Below are positions 1 to 7,725 of a stretch of 22,636 nt of DNA, in pieces. Source of the stretch: a bacterium (lineage in GTDB: Bacteria; Electryoneota; RPQS01); contig JADKHW010000037.1 of assembly GCA_016721565.1 (NCBI GenBank), positions 1 to 22,636 on the forward strand, in the 5' to 3' direction. The notes beneath the pieces are model-generated. The model was not told the DNA's origin, made no database searches, and was given only the letters and a program-made list of their open reading frames with translations. Within the stretch, counting starts at the first letter, position 1. The number at the start of each line of letters is the position of its first letter. A program made the translations under genes and the position numbers.

Positions 1-464
1 TTGATTCCGATATATCGTTGAGGCTTAATCACGTCAGAACAGATGTTCGACCGCGGCGGCATGAAAACCGGAGGATCGCATATTTATCGGTTATCAAAGT
101 AGCGGAGGATCGAGGTTGCGACAGACGTCACTTCGCTTGACAAACTGGTGAAGGATTTTCGGCACTGATTCCCGAACTAATTGAACTCAACTCAGAATCT
201 CCGCAGTATTATTTCACGAAAGCTTGCTGGTTAGAATAGAGCTGCTTAGACAAGACGCTATGGACGCAACAAAGCACGCGCTGAAGATGATTGCTGTAGC
301 GCAGGCGGCCAAAGTGAGCGCGTTGCGGCGCGCCAAAATGGGCGTTTTACCGATTACTGCGCCGAAGTCGCGCGATGTGTCGGCGACTACGGCTCTTACG
401 ACACCTCCACGCGAGGAAGATGTGACAGCGGTGAAGTAGTAACACGCGGTTTGCCGTTGAATAA
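1..464 (+). CDS. SIMPL-domain (YggE/DUF541-like) protein, 3' part, frameshifted
   Basis: No single reading frame is open here, but joining frames gives a coherent C-terminal half of a SIMPL-domain protein: YRLS near 85-96, then TDVTSLDKLVKDF (about 121-159), ALIPELIELNSESPQYYFTK (about 162-222), IELLRQDAMDATKHAL (about 236-285), KVSALRRAKMGVLPITAP (about 310-365), then DYGSYDTSTR and a terminal NTRFAVE followed by TAA at 462-464. The order (Y-R-L-S, P-x-Y-Y-F-T-K, then an R-x-A-K-M-G-V-x-x-I-T-x-P stretch and a VTAVV-like last strand) matches what I know of SIMPL proteins, which are usually exported; their biochemical role is poorly defined (YggE is linked to oxidative stress). At least five or six indels and one in-frame TAG (100-102) are needed. 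The start lies before the window. The family call is from recalled similarity. Confidence 0.7.
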
Positions 465-551
465 TTTGCAACACGACTACCTCGCGTTGCCCAGTTCGCT
501 CATTCGTCCATCGCCCCACGCCACGGGCTGATAACAAACCCAACAACACAA

Positions 552-1025
552 TACAACAGACCATCCTACATCATCAAATTCAACACGTGGGCGAATCACA
601 AAGTTGTGGCGTCGCTGGAGACGTGCCCGATTGTGCCGGGAGTGGGTGTGGAGCTGCTGTCGCATATTTTGCAGAATAATTGGTATGTGATGGATTTGAT
701 CGAGGAGCGCGACAACGGCAAGCGTTGGTACGACGCGGCAGATTACAACCTTGTCCAGTGCGTGAAAGAAATTCCCAAACTCGATGCGGCCTACAAAGAA
801 CTCATCGCGCGGAAAACTGGTGCTGAACTGGACGCGCCTGTGACGTTTGTGGATTCGGCAGGCAAGACGGTCACGCGCAGAATTTCGGATTTGATTTTTC
901 ACACGCACGACCACTGCACCTATCATCGCGGACAAATCGCGAAAGTTGTGCGGCAAGCGGGCGGCGAACCGGCCAAGACGTGGTTCAACAGATGGATTAC
1001 GGAAACCGATCGCGGACAAATTTAA
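552..1025 (+). CDS. DinB superfamily protein
   Basis: DinB-superfamily four-helix-bundle protein of about 150 residues. The N-terminal helix reads FNTWANHKVVASLE (about 579-620), a usual DinB opening, so the protein begins upstream of the first in-frame GTG at 606. No ATG lies between 465 and 600. A frame reading xQQTILH starts at ATA 551 and would join FNTWAN by a one-base shift, so the true start is probably near 551 and damaged. Metal ligands typical of the family are visible: a His in the LLSHIL helix and an H-x3-H in HDHCTYHRGQI near the C-terminus. DinB proteins include metal-dependent thiol transferases and many members of unknown substrate, so no reaction is assigned. It ends 15 bases before the yidB-like gene, whose Shine-Dalgarno sequence follows its stop. 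Confidence 0.8.
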   Translation, partial: YNRPSYIIKFNTWANHKVVASLETCPIVPGVGVELLSHILQNNWYVMDLIEERDNGKRWYDAADYNLVQCVKEIPKLDAAYKELIARKTGAELDAPVTFVDSAGKTVTRRISDLIFHTHDHCTYHRGQIAKVVRQAGGEPAKTWFNRWITETDRGQI

Positions 1026-1040
1026 CAGGGAGAAAATATC

Positions 1041-1460
1041 ATGGATATGTTTGACTTGATGAAGAGTGCCAACAGCATTCTGGGCAAAACCGACGGTGAA
1101 GTGAATTTGGGCAGTCTGGCCGGATCCGTGATGGGCATGATGTCGAAAGACTCAGGCGGCATCAACGGACTGCTGGATCAATTTCAGAACAACGGCCTCG
1201 GTGACATTGCCAAGTCATGGGTGAGCACGGGTGAGAATATGCCCATTTCGCCAGACCAACTGATGTCGGTATTTGGGCATGAGAAACTAAATAACTTGGC
1301 GAATAAATCGGGCATGGATTTGCAGAAGTTCTTACCGATATTGACGGCGGCTTTACCGCTGATTATTGATAAATTGACGCCGGATGGCGAAGTGAATGAC
1401 AAGAGTAATAGCGCATTAGAGCAGGGTATGGGTTTACTGAGTATGTTCGTGAATAAATAA
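1041..1460 (+). CDS. YidB family protein
   Basis: This intact 139-residue protein matches the YidB family (related to DUF937): a Gly/Met-rich N-terminal half with GSLAGSVMGMM and GGINGLLDQFQNNGLGDIA, then the characteristic SWVSTGENMPISPDQLMSVFG segment and a hydrophobic helix ILTAALPLIIDKLTPDG. Its function is not established. There is no signal peptide, so it is probably cytosolic. The ATG at 1041 is supported by AGGGAG at 1027-1032, eight bases upstream. It lies between the DinB gene and the exported protein at 1477 on the same strand, with gaps of 15 and 16 bases, so co-transcription is likely. Unlike both neighbours it has no frame break. Confidence 0.85.
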   Translation: MDMFDLMKSANSILGKTDGEVNLGSLAGSVMGMMSKDSGGINGLLDQFQNNGLGDIAKSWVSTGENMPISPDQLMSVFGHEKLNNLANKSGMDLQKFLPILTAALPLIIDKLTPDGEVNDKSNSALEQGMGLLSMFVNK

Positions 1461-1476
1461 TTAAAAGGCGCTAAAC

Positions 1477-2824
1477 GTGCGCATATTCATCGCTTGCTGT
1501 GGGCTGCTTCTATGCATCCTCAGCGCACAGGCACAGGAAGTTTCCGTGCCGCTGGATACGACTGGCAAGATCTTTGTTATTACGATTGAGTTGGAAAAGA
1601 AGCTAAACTTGTTTCCTGACTTTCCGGGATTTATGGAAGCCCGGCTGTATCAGGACAGCGACAGCGCCTATTTTCTTGAAGTGCTTGAGCGAAGAGACTC
1701 CAGCGTTGTGCGCAAGCGCGTTCCGCAAACCGATGAGCAAGTCGCAGAACTGCGCAAGCAAGTAAGTACCGCCATCTCGATGCGCTCGCCGCAGACGATG
1801 TACGATCAGAGCGGTCGCGCGGGTTTGATCGTAAACAGCGCCATTCTCGCGGGAGGATATTACGGCTGGGCCTATCCTACAGTCGCAAGGATGGAGGATT
1901 CCAAAGCTCCGGCGGTCTATTTTCTGATTACAGGTGCGGGAATTATGATCCCGTATTTCATGACGGCGAACGCGAATATTTCGCGCGCCACGGCGATGAT
2001 GGATTTTTACGGCGGGTCGCGCGGAATTGCCCACGGCATTGCTCTGTACTACGCGCTGGATCCCAAAGAGGACAGCGAGCGCGCTCCGCTCGGTTGGGGG
2101 ATCATCGGAAGTCTGGCAGGAACGTTGGCGCTGAATCAATGGGCCAGCACGAACTGGAATGACCGACGGCAAAGCCGCGGTGATTGGCGTCGGCGGAGAC
2201 TTTGGATTGGGGATGAGTGCTTCTTGTGGCAGGACATGAACTTTGGAATGAAGACCATCAAGCTAAAGCCGGGATGGTGGTGTTAGGTGGCTCGGCGCTC
2301 GGAATTTTTGCCGGAGCACAATTGGCCGATCACGGCGATTACACGCGCGGGGATGCCTATGTTTTGCGCGGTCTTGGTTTTCTTGGAGCAGGAATTCCTG
2401 CGGCAATTGTTGACTATCGGCAGAAACGGACAGATAACGACGACCAAACCGCTTCGACGCTGGGATCGGACGGATCAGGTCTTGGCTTGGGTCAATACCT
2501 GCTGAAAGACAAAGATTTCTCAAGTTCGCAGGGTATGACCGTTTTGCTAACGGAGTTTGGTCTGGCAACAGCCACGACTGCGGTGATGGTGATTATTAGC
2601 GACGAGGAAGAGTCTGGGCGCTTTCCATAGCTGCGGCGTCGGCGGCACGGCTCGGATTTCTTGGTTATGCGACCGCCAGCAAGTCAGCAAGAACAATCCG
2701 CCACTCTGACAACATTGATTTCCAGTTTAATCCGCTGCCGCTGATGACGAATTTGCCGTCAAGCGGAGATTCTAAGATTGATCATCAGCGAAATATGGCA
2801 CTGCACCTAACCTACAGGTTCTAA
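1477..2824 (+). CDS. exported membrane-rich protein of unknown function, frameshifted
   Basis: I do not recognise the family. The GTG start at 1477 opens a clear signal peptide (FIACCGLLLCILSAQAQE). A soluble section of about 100 residues follows, then several hydrophobic Gly/Ala-rich segments (GLIVNSAILAGGYYGWAY, YFLITGAGIMIPYFM, WGIIGSLAGTLAL, MVVLGGSALGIFAGAQLA, GLGFLGAGIPAAI). The open frame closes at 2286, but the protein clearly continues: KAAVIGVGGDFGLGM in a second frame (2165-2216), VLLVAGHELWNEDH in a third (2217-2615), then ALSIAAASAARLGFLGYATAS back in the second until TAA at 2822-2824. The last break sits at GGG 2616-2618, where one extra G restores E-S-G-A-L-S. The composite is about 450 residues and ends in HLTYRF, a terminal Phe as in many outer-membrane proteins. 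The envelope location is inferred. Confidence 0.6.
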
Positions 2825-2828
2825 GGCT

Positions 2829-3320
2829 ATGAATGAACTGGCATCGCATCTGAAACAGATTCAGAAAGCTTTTGAAGGCGAAGCGTGGCACGGCCCGTCG
2901 CTGATGGAAGCATTGAACGGCGTGGATTCGCACATGGCCAAGCGGCGTCATGTGCATGGTGTCCATTCGATTTGGGAGATTGCGCTGCATACGGTAGCCT
3001 GGAAGCACGCGGTGACACATTGGCTGGAAAGCAAAGAGTTCACGGTCGAGGAAGCCGACAACTTCCCGAAACCCGAGCAGGGCGATGACACCGAGTGGGA
3101 GCATGTGCTGAACGTGCTGAAGGTCGCGCAGGCGGAGCTTTTGGCTGTCGTGGCGCGTTTACCCAATGAGAAGCTCTACGAATCCCCTCCGGGCCGCCAG
3201 ACGGTATATTCGGATTACTTGTTTGGCATCGTTCATCATGATTTGTATCATGCCGGACAGATTGCCTTGCTGAAAAAAGCTGCTCAGGTCGAAATGACAG
3301 AAGGAAGCGGACTGAAGTGA
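2829..3320 (+). CDS. DinB superfamily protein (tandem copy A)
   Basis: Intact 163-residue DinB-superfamily protein. It shows HSIWEIALHTVAWK (residues 46-59) and HHDLYHAGQIALLKKAA (136-152). H54, H137 and H141 are the likely metal-binding trio of the DinB/YfiT fold. The substrate is unknown; related proteins are metal-dependent transferases or act in thiol metabolism, which is not demonstrated here. It starts five bases after the stop of the preceding gene and its stop overlaps the GTG start of the next gene (GTGA, 3317-3320), so translational coupling is likely. It is clearly paralogous to the next gene: both share H-x-IWEI-x-LH-x2-AWK and HD-x-YHAGQI-x-LLKKAA. Confidence 0.88.
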   Translation: MNELASHLKQIQKAFEGEAWHGPSLMEALNGVDSHMAKRRHVHGVHSIWEIALHTVAWKHAVTHWLESKEFTVEEADNFPKPEQGDDTEWEHVLNVLKVAQAELLAVVARLPNEKLYESPPGRQTVYSDYLFGIVHHDLYHAGQIALLKKAAQVEMTEGSGLK

Positions 3321-3790
3321 GTGAAGTCGAACGGCAGATCGAGCTGATGAAACTCACCTTTGACGGCGATGAAACGGGCGAAGCCCGCTTTGGCACGGCG
3401 TTGATGCATCTGCTAAAAGACGTTGATTCAAAACGCGCCAATCATCGCCCGCTGCCTGATGCGCACACGATTTGGGAAATAGTATTGCACATCATCGCGT
3501 GGAAACGCTACACGGCAACACGTCTGCGTGACCAACGCTCTGATATGAACGAGGACATTGATTGGCCGAAGCCCGCTGAAACGAGTGAAGCGGCGTGGCA
3601 GAAGACGGTGCAGGAGCTTCGCGATATTCAGGCTGAACTTGTCAGCGCTTCAAACGCGTTGCGTGATGATCAATTAGATTCGCCCGTGGCCGGAGGAAAA
3701 GTCTTGCGCTATCTCGTCCTTCAGGGAATCATGCAGCACGATATCTATCATGCGGGGCAGATCGGATTGCTGAAGAAAGCTGCGCTGTAG
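3317..3790 (+). CDS. DinB superfamily protein (tandem copy B)
   Basis: Intact 157-residue protein, the tandem paralogue of the gene before it. It carries HTIWEIVLHIIAWKRY (residues 50-65) and HDIYHAGQIGLLKKAA (141-156). Expected metal ligands are H58, H141 and H145. The GTG start at 3317 overlaps the upstream TGA by the GTGA arrangement. Apart from the two histidine motifs the copies differ widely, which suggests an old duplication with divergent substrates rather than a recent one. It is followed five bases later by the HTH gene at 3796, placing it at the head of a dense five-gene cluster. The substrate cannot be read from the sequence. Confidence 0.88.
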   Translation: MSEVERQIELMKLTFDGDETGEARFGTALMHLLKDVDSKRANHRPLPDAHTIWEIVLHIIAWKRYTATRLRDQRSDMNEDIDWPKPAETSEAAWQKTVQELRDIQAELVSASNALRDDQLDSPVAGGKVLRYLVLQGIMQHDIYHAGQIGLLKKAAL

Positions 3791-3795
3791 TTTTT

Positions 3796-4080
3796 ATGGC
3801 AAACGAAGAATATCATACAACCGCCGAGGCCGCAAAGCTGCTCAAAGTGAGCCGGGGAACGGTTTGCATGCTGGCGCGCGAAGGCAGACTTCCTGCCATT
3901 CGCGTCGGCAAGCAGTGGCGGATTCCTTACGAAGCGCCTGAATTGTGGATGTATAAACAGAAGCAAGCGGCAGCGCGGAACAAAGCGACCGTGAAATCCG
4001 AAGGCGCGAAGTCAAAACGCTCGGGCTATGATGACTTGCTGAAGATCGCGGCTCCCATCAAGTTGCGCAAGAGTAACTGA
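3796..4080 (+). CDS. excisionase-family helix-turn-helix protein, likely antitoxin/regulator
   Basis: Small 94-residue DNA-binding protein. Residues 5-55 form an excisionase/MerR-like winged helix (HTH_17 type): YHTTAEAAKLLKVSRGTV, AREGRLPAIRVGKQWRIP. The C-terminal tail is basic, rich in Lys and Ala, and ends in DDLLKIAAPIKLRKSN. In many genomes such a short HTH protein sits directly upstream of a PIN-domain ribonuclease, and here the stop at 4080 is one base from the TTG start of a PIN-like gene. It therefore probably acts as antitoxin and autorepressor, with the tail binding the toxin. That pairing is inferred from order and size. The alternative is a plain transcription regulator for the cluster. 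No integrase lies nearby, so a phage excisionase role is unlikely. Confidence 0.8.
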   Translation: MANEEYHTTAEAAKLLKVSRGTVCMLAREGRLPAIRVGKQWRIPYEAPELWMYKQKQAAARNKATVKSEGAKSKRSGYDDLLKIAAPIKLRKSN

Positions 4081-4081
4081 T

Positions 4082-4531
4082 TTGCTGAAATGCATTGACA
4101 CAACACTGCTGTTAGCGGCAACCGATACGACACACCCGCTGCAAGCCCGTGCGGCAAAATACTTGAAAGCTTGTGCCGCTGAGCCGTGGGTGAGTTGTGT
4201 GTGTTATGCGAGTTTGCTGAAGTGGAGCGAGCAGATTACCTCGAGTGAGTTTTGCGAGGCACCGCTGAAAGCTTCGACCGTGCAGGCCGCGATTGAAGCA
4301 ATGTTGAAACGCCGCGAACCGCTGATACTTTATGGGGATGAGAATATCATCAAGCGCGCCTTGAAACTCGTGGACAAGCATCAATCGCTGAAAGATCATT
4401 TGCACGAAGCGCATGTCGCCGCGACGGCGTTGGCGCACGGAGTGAATACGATTGTGACTGTGGATTCCGCGCCGTTTATTGCCGTGCGCGAATTGACCGT
4501 CGAGAATCCGTTTGAAACCTTGTTTGCCTGA
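4082..4531 (+). CDS. PIN-domain-like protein, putative toxin with altered active site
   Basis: 149-residue protein with the PIN-domain outline: an N-terminal strand ending in Asp (CIDTTLLLAA, D6), the C-terminal helix HEAHVAATALAHGV and the strand TIVTVDSAPF (D128). PIN toxins such as VapC cleave RNA with three or four acidic residues and a divalent metal. Here D6 and D128 are kept, the usual helix Asp is Glu (E109), and the usual Glu after the second strand is apparently Ser (S44 in CYASLLKW). Activity is therefore uncertain. The start is TTG at 4082, because the nearest ATG (4091) is out of frame and hits TGA at once. It follows the HTH gene with one base between them, the usual layout of a toxin-antitoxin pair. 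The fold call rests on pattern recognition. Confidence 0.72.
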   Translation: MLKCIDTTLLLAATDTTHPLQARAAKYLKACAAEPWVSCVCYASLLKWSEQITSSEFCEAPLKASTVQAAIEAMLKRREPLILYGDENIIKRALKLVDKHQSLKDHLHEAHVAATALAHGVNTIVTVDSAPFIAVRELTVENPFETLFA

Positions 4532-4539
4532 CCGCACGC

Positions 4540-5361
4540 GTGGCAAGCTGGTTTGACGTTGCAGGTTTTGGGTTTCAGGAGTTCTCCGCCGGAGGCGTGC
4601 GGACGTTTGCAATTGTGGAGGGTCGAGCGAGCGGTTTCCCATTGGTTCTCCTCCACTCTGTTCCGGGCGCGTCGTTTGTTTGGTCCACCACAATCAACGC
4701 GGTCGGCAGATCACGCAGAGTCATTGCACCGGATTTCCCGGGCTGGGGCAGATCGCACAACCGCACAATGCCGCAGAAGTTTGCGCTTTCGCGCGAAGGC
4801 CTGCGCAAGTGGTTGTCAGAAGTGGTGAATGCCCAGCAATGCGAGAAGCTGGATATCGTAGGATTGGGTGATGGCGCGTGGCTTGCAGTTGACTATCTGC
4901 TTATGGAGCCTGCGCGCGTGCGGCGGTTGGGGCTGTTGAACTTGCCGCTGAAATACCGCCTTGCTACGAAGCGCTTCTTGCCGTGGAGCAAGACGGACTG
5001 GGATAAGCGCAAGCTCGGCAAATGGCTAGAAGACAAATCCGGACTATCGGAAATCAACAGACAGCTTGTCAAACCGATGTTTGGTGAATTGCTTGCGGGA
5101 GGCTGGCATGCCGAGCGCTCGCCGGAGTTTCCGAGCAACGCTTTTCATGCCGAGATGTCAAGCTACCGCGATGGCTTGCGGAAATTTGACGGCGAAGTGT
5201 TTTTGGGTTGGGGTGCGAATGCCGTGGGCTACGATGAAAAACTCGCGGCGGAATTTGCACAGGGACGGGAAATCGTGCTCTGGCACGATGCGGCAAATTT
5301 CCCGATGTGGGAACAGCCTGAACGGTTTACAACTGAAATGACAGAATTTTTGGGATTATGA
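4540..5361 (+). CDS. alpha/beta-hydrolase fold protein lacking the catalytic triad
   Basis: Intact 273-residue alpha/beta-hydrolase-fold protein. Fold landmarks are clear: LVLLHSVPGAS (35-45, in place of HG-x-PG), APDFPGWGRS (63-72), the strand-turn-helix DIVGLGDGAWLAVDYL (105-120), and NFPMWEQPERF (253-263) near the C-terminus. Against active relatives each triad position looks replaced. The nucleophile elbow G-x-S-x-G reads G-L-G-D-G, with Gly110 at the Ser position. The acid position in GWGANAV is Ala228. The usual GHFP reads ANFP, with Asn253 for His. It is probably a non-catalytic member, or one using different residues (D111 is adjacent to the elbow). It starts at GTG 4540, eight bases after the PIN gene, and ends the cluster begun at 2829. 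The bases at the three sites read cleanly. Confidence 0.82.
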   Translation: MASWFDVAGFGFQEFSAGGVRTFAIVEGRASGFPLVLLHSVPGASFVWSTTINAVGRSRRVIAPDFPGWGRSHNRTMPQKFALSREGLRKWLSEVVNAQQCEKLDIVGLGDGAWLAVDYLLMEPARVRRLGLLNLPLKYRLATKRFLPWSKTDWDKRKLGKWLEDKSGLSEINRQLVKPMFGELLAGGWHAERSPEFPSNAFHAEMSSYRDGLRKFDGEVFLGWGANAVGYDEKLAAEFAQGREIVLWHDAANFPMWEQPERFTTEMTEFLGL

Positions 5362-5425
5362 TTTTCATACAAATAGATTACCGCGCGCTAACGCAGCGCA
5401 ACACAGGCTCCACGGACCCTCCGCG

Positions 5426-5453
5426 TTGAATGGTGACGTTTGTTTTGTAAAAT
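5426..5453 (+). promoter_or_regulatory. candidate sigma-70-type promoter for lat
   Basis: TTGAAT (5426-5431), a 16-base spacer and TAAAAT (5448-5453) lie 33 bases upstream of the lat ATG at 5486. The Shine-Dalgarno-like AAGGTAGG is at 5472-5479. It fits a separate transcript for lat after the preceding cluster. There is no experimental evidence, and the promoter consensus for this lineage is unknown. Confidence 0.42.
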
Positions 5454-5485
5454 CTGTTACCATTTAACCGAAAGGTAGGTTTGCC

Positions 5486-6836
5486 ATGTCGCACATTACT
5501 CCCCAGAACGTCCATGAGACGCTCTCGAAATATATGCTTGCCGACGGATTCGATCTGGTTTTTGACCTTGAGAATTCGAAAGGCACATTTTTCCATGACT
5601 CGCGCCACAACCGCAAGTTCATGGACTTCTTCAGCTTCTTTGCTTCAAGCCCCGTTGGTTTCAATCATCCGCGCCTAACAACTCCCGAGATGATTGAGAA
5701 AGATGGGCAAGCTTGCGGTGAACAACATCACAAACTCCGATCTCTACACAGTTGAGATGGCCGAGTTTGTCGATACGTTCTTCAAGATTGCGATTCCGCC
5801 GGCGTTCAAGCATTCGTTCTACGTTTCGGGCGGCGCACTTGGTATCGAGAACGCGCTCAAGGCCGCGATGGATTGGAAGGTGAGGAAGAATTTCGCCAAG
5901 GGTTACCGTCGCGAAATCGGCAATCAGGTGATGCACTTTGAAGAGGCTTTCCACGGCCGCACGGGTTACACCGTGTCTTTGACCAACACGGCTGATCCGA
6001 ATAAGTACAAGTACTTTGCCAGATTCGATTGGCCGCGTGTCTTGAATCCGAAACTGCGCTTCCCGCTGACCGAAGGTCATTTGGAAGACGTGGAACGCCG
6101 TGAGAAGATCGCGATTGCGCAAATGAAGCAGCACTTCCTTGAACGCAAAGACGAAATCTGCGCCATCATCCTCGAACCGATTCAAGGCGAAGGCGGCGAC
6201 AACCATTTCCGCACGGAGTTTATGCAAACTCTGCGGAATCTGGCCAATGAAAATGACGCGATGCTGATTTTCGACGAAGTGCAGTGCGGTGTCGGCTTGA
6301 CGGGCAAGATGTGGGGTTGGCAACATCACAATGTTGAACCCGACATGTTCTGCTTCGGCAAGAAGACGCAAGTGTGTGGTTTCGTTGCGGGTTCGCGTAT
6401 TGATGAAGTTGAGGACAACGTGTTTGCCGTTTCGTCGCGCATCAACTCGACGTGGGGCGGCAATCTGATTGACATGGTGCGTTTCACAACGTACCTTGAA
6501 ATTATTCGTGACGAGAATCTCGTGGAACACGCGGCCAAGACCGGCGAGAAGGCCATCTTCATGCTTCAGAGCATCGCCGAGAACTACCCCGAGATGATTT
6601 CTAACGTGCGCGGCAAGGGTTTGATGTGCGCGTTTGATTTACCGTCAACGTCGCTGCGTAATCGTTTGGTGGACACGCTCTACGAAAACGGACTGTGCAT
6701 GCTTCCGTCGGGAACGCATTCAATTCGCTTCCGTCCGCCGCTCAACATTTCTGAATCCGAAGTGGCGATGGGTGTTGAAGTCATCCGCAAGTGTACGGGT
6801 GAGATCCTCGAGTCCGTCCATCTTCAACCTGTTTGA
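5486..6836 (+). CDS. lat: L-lysine 6-aminotransferase, one frameshift
   Basis: PLP-dependent class III aminotransferase that moves the epsilon-amino group of lysine to 2-oxoglutarate, giving 2-aminoadipate 6-semialdehyde and glutamate (EC 2.6.1.36). The N-terminus (MSHITPQNVHETLSKYML) matches Lat proteins. Further landmarks are FYVSGGALGIENALKAAMDWK, the AFHGRTGYT turn, EPIQGEGGDNHF, the cofactor Asp in IFDEVQCGVGLTGKMW and the Schiff-base Lys in CFGKKTQVCG (about residue 293). The total is about 450 residues, as expected. One inserted base around 5700 splits the gene: frame 1 runs to about 5699 (TTPEMIEK) and frame 2 resumes with KMGKLAVNNITNSDLY. ATG 5486 is preceded by AAGGTAGG. It appears to be a single-gene unit between a promoter and a strong terminator. 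No lysine-degradation partner is seen nearby. Confidence 0.92.
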
Positions 6837-6877
6837 TGTTGGATTTGATCAATTCGAATAGTTTGTTTGTTTCAACA

Positions 6878-6920
6878 GGCCGGGGACTCTCGTGCGAGAG
6901 TCCCGGCCTTGTCTTTTTTT
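6878..6920 (+). terminator. Rho-independent terminator after lat
   Basis: The left arm GGCCGGGGACTCTC (6878-6891), a GTGC loop and the right arm GAGAGTCCCGGCC (6896-6908) are followed by a T-rich tract (6909-6920). The stem pairs fully except for one extra G in the left arm's GGGG, possibly another homopolymer error. It ends the lat transcript. The next gene (rsmI) begins just after the T-tract. Confidence 0.88.
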
Positions 6921-6924
6921 CGTT

Positions 6925-7652
6925 GTGAGTGAATCTTCGCAATTCCCTGTCGCAACTTTAGCGGTTGTGGCAACTCCTATCGGCAATTTAGCGGACATTT
7001 CGTTTCGCGCGATTGAGATATTGAAAGCGGCGGATGTGCTGTTGTGTGAAGACACACGGCACTCAAAGCGGCTGCTCGATCACTATTCGATTCAGGTTCC
7101 GACTACGAGTTACGGCGCGCACAATCTGAGGACGAAATTAGTTTGGATCGTTGAACAGCTTGCGCAAGGCAAGCGAGTTGCCCTGGTTAGCGATGCAGGC
7201 ACGCCGGGCATCAGCGATCCGGGCACAATGCTCGTGAGTGCCGCGATTGAGGCGGGTTACAATGTGATTACAATTCCGGGAGCGGCGGCGTTGATTCCGG
7301 CGCTGGTGCTTTCGGGACTTAGAACAGACAAGTTTGTATTTGAGGGATTTCTGCCGCACAAAAAGGCAGACAGACCAGACTCAAACTCTTGGCCACCGAG
7401 CCGCGCACGATTGTGTTGTACGAAAGCGTGCACCGGATTCAGAAAACGCTTTCAGAACTCCACGAATACTTAGGCAACCGCAAGGTCGCCGTCTGCCGCG
7501 AGCTGACAAAAATTTACGAAGAGATTGTACGCGGCAATCTGAGTGACGCGATTACCCATTTTGAAAAGCACGAACCGCGCGGCGAGTTTGTCGTGGTCGT
7601 CGCGGGAACGGATGATAGTTCACATGAAGACTCAGATGAGTCGTCATTCTGA
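6925..7652 (+). CDS. rsmI: 16S rRNA (cytidine(1402)-2'-O)-methyltransferase RsmI, one frameshift
   Basis: Tetrapyrrole-methylase-fold enzyme that 2'-O-methylates C1402 of 16S rRNA using SAM. Family landmarks: LAVVATPIGNLADISFRA, DVLLCEDTRHSKRLLDHY, ALVSDAGTPGISDPG, IPGAAALIPALVLSGL and FEGFLPHKK, then in the next frame LATEPRTIVLYESVHR and CRELTKIYEEIVRG. The break lies at about 7366: one extra G gives PHKKGRQTRLKLLATEP, the usual family text, so a single lost base in a GG run explains it. I prefer GTG 6925 as the start, since starting at 6892 would put the start inside the lat terminator stem. No Shine-Dalgarno sequence is visible. The last codons (DESSF, stop 7650-7652) overlap a dispersed repeat, so the tail may be repeat-derived. 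Confidence 0.9.
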
Positions 7653-7680
7653 ACGAAGCGTAGCGTAGTGAAGAACCCCT
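7643..7680 (+). repeat. dispersed intergenic repeat (GTCATTCTGAACGAAGCG type)
   Basis: GTCATTCTGAACGAAGCG followed by TAGCGTAGTGAAGAACCCC resembles a class of short dispersed intergenic repeats of the general form GTCAT(C/T)CTGA-x-C-x-AAGCGAAG..., known from many bacterial genomes. It supplies the stop codon of rsmI. A related sequence in reverse orientation lies at 17885-17918. Confidence 0.5.
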
Positions 7681-7687
7681 CTGAGTC

Positions 7688-7722
7688 TTTTCCTATTTCT
7701 AATTTCCTATTTCTGATTTCCT
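7688..7722 (+). repeat. pyrimidine-rich repeat directly upstream of lgt
   Basis: Two tandem units of TTTCCTATTTCTAA / TTTCCTATTTCTGA run into TTTCCTCC just before the lgt TTG start (7726). A near copy, read on the minus strand, lies directly upstream of the adaptor-lipoprotein start (22334-22301). The sequence is almost purely pyrimidine and holds no Shine-Dalgarno motif. Confidence 0.6.
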
Positions 7723-7725
7723 CCT

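Noticed and set aside
224..439. Stand-alone 71-residue protein.
   Set aside because: It is one frame of the broken SIMPL gene; the flanking frames continue the same family text.
4540..5361. Haloalkane dehalogenase with an Asp nucleophile (D111).
   Set aside because: In the best alignment D111 is one position past the nucleophile site, and the catalytic His is also missing.
5661..6530. Long minus-strand ORF (289 codons) antisense to lat.
   Set aside because: It mirrors a well-conserved aminotransferase, shows no motif, and is typical of codon-bias shadow frames.
6892..6924. rsmI start at 6892.
   Set aside because: It would lie inside the lat terminator stem and add a non-homologous N-terminus.
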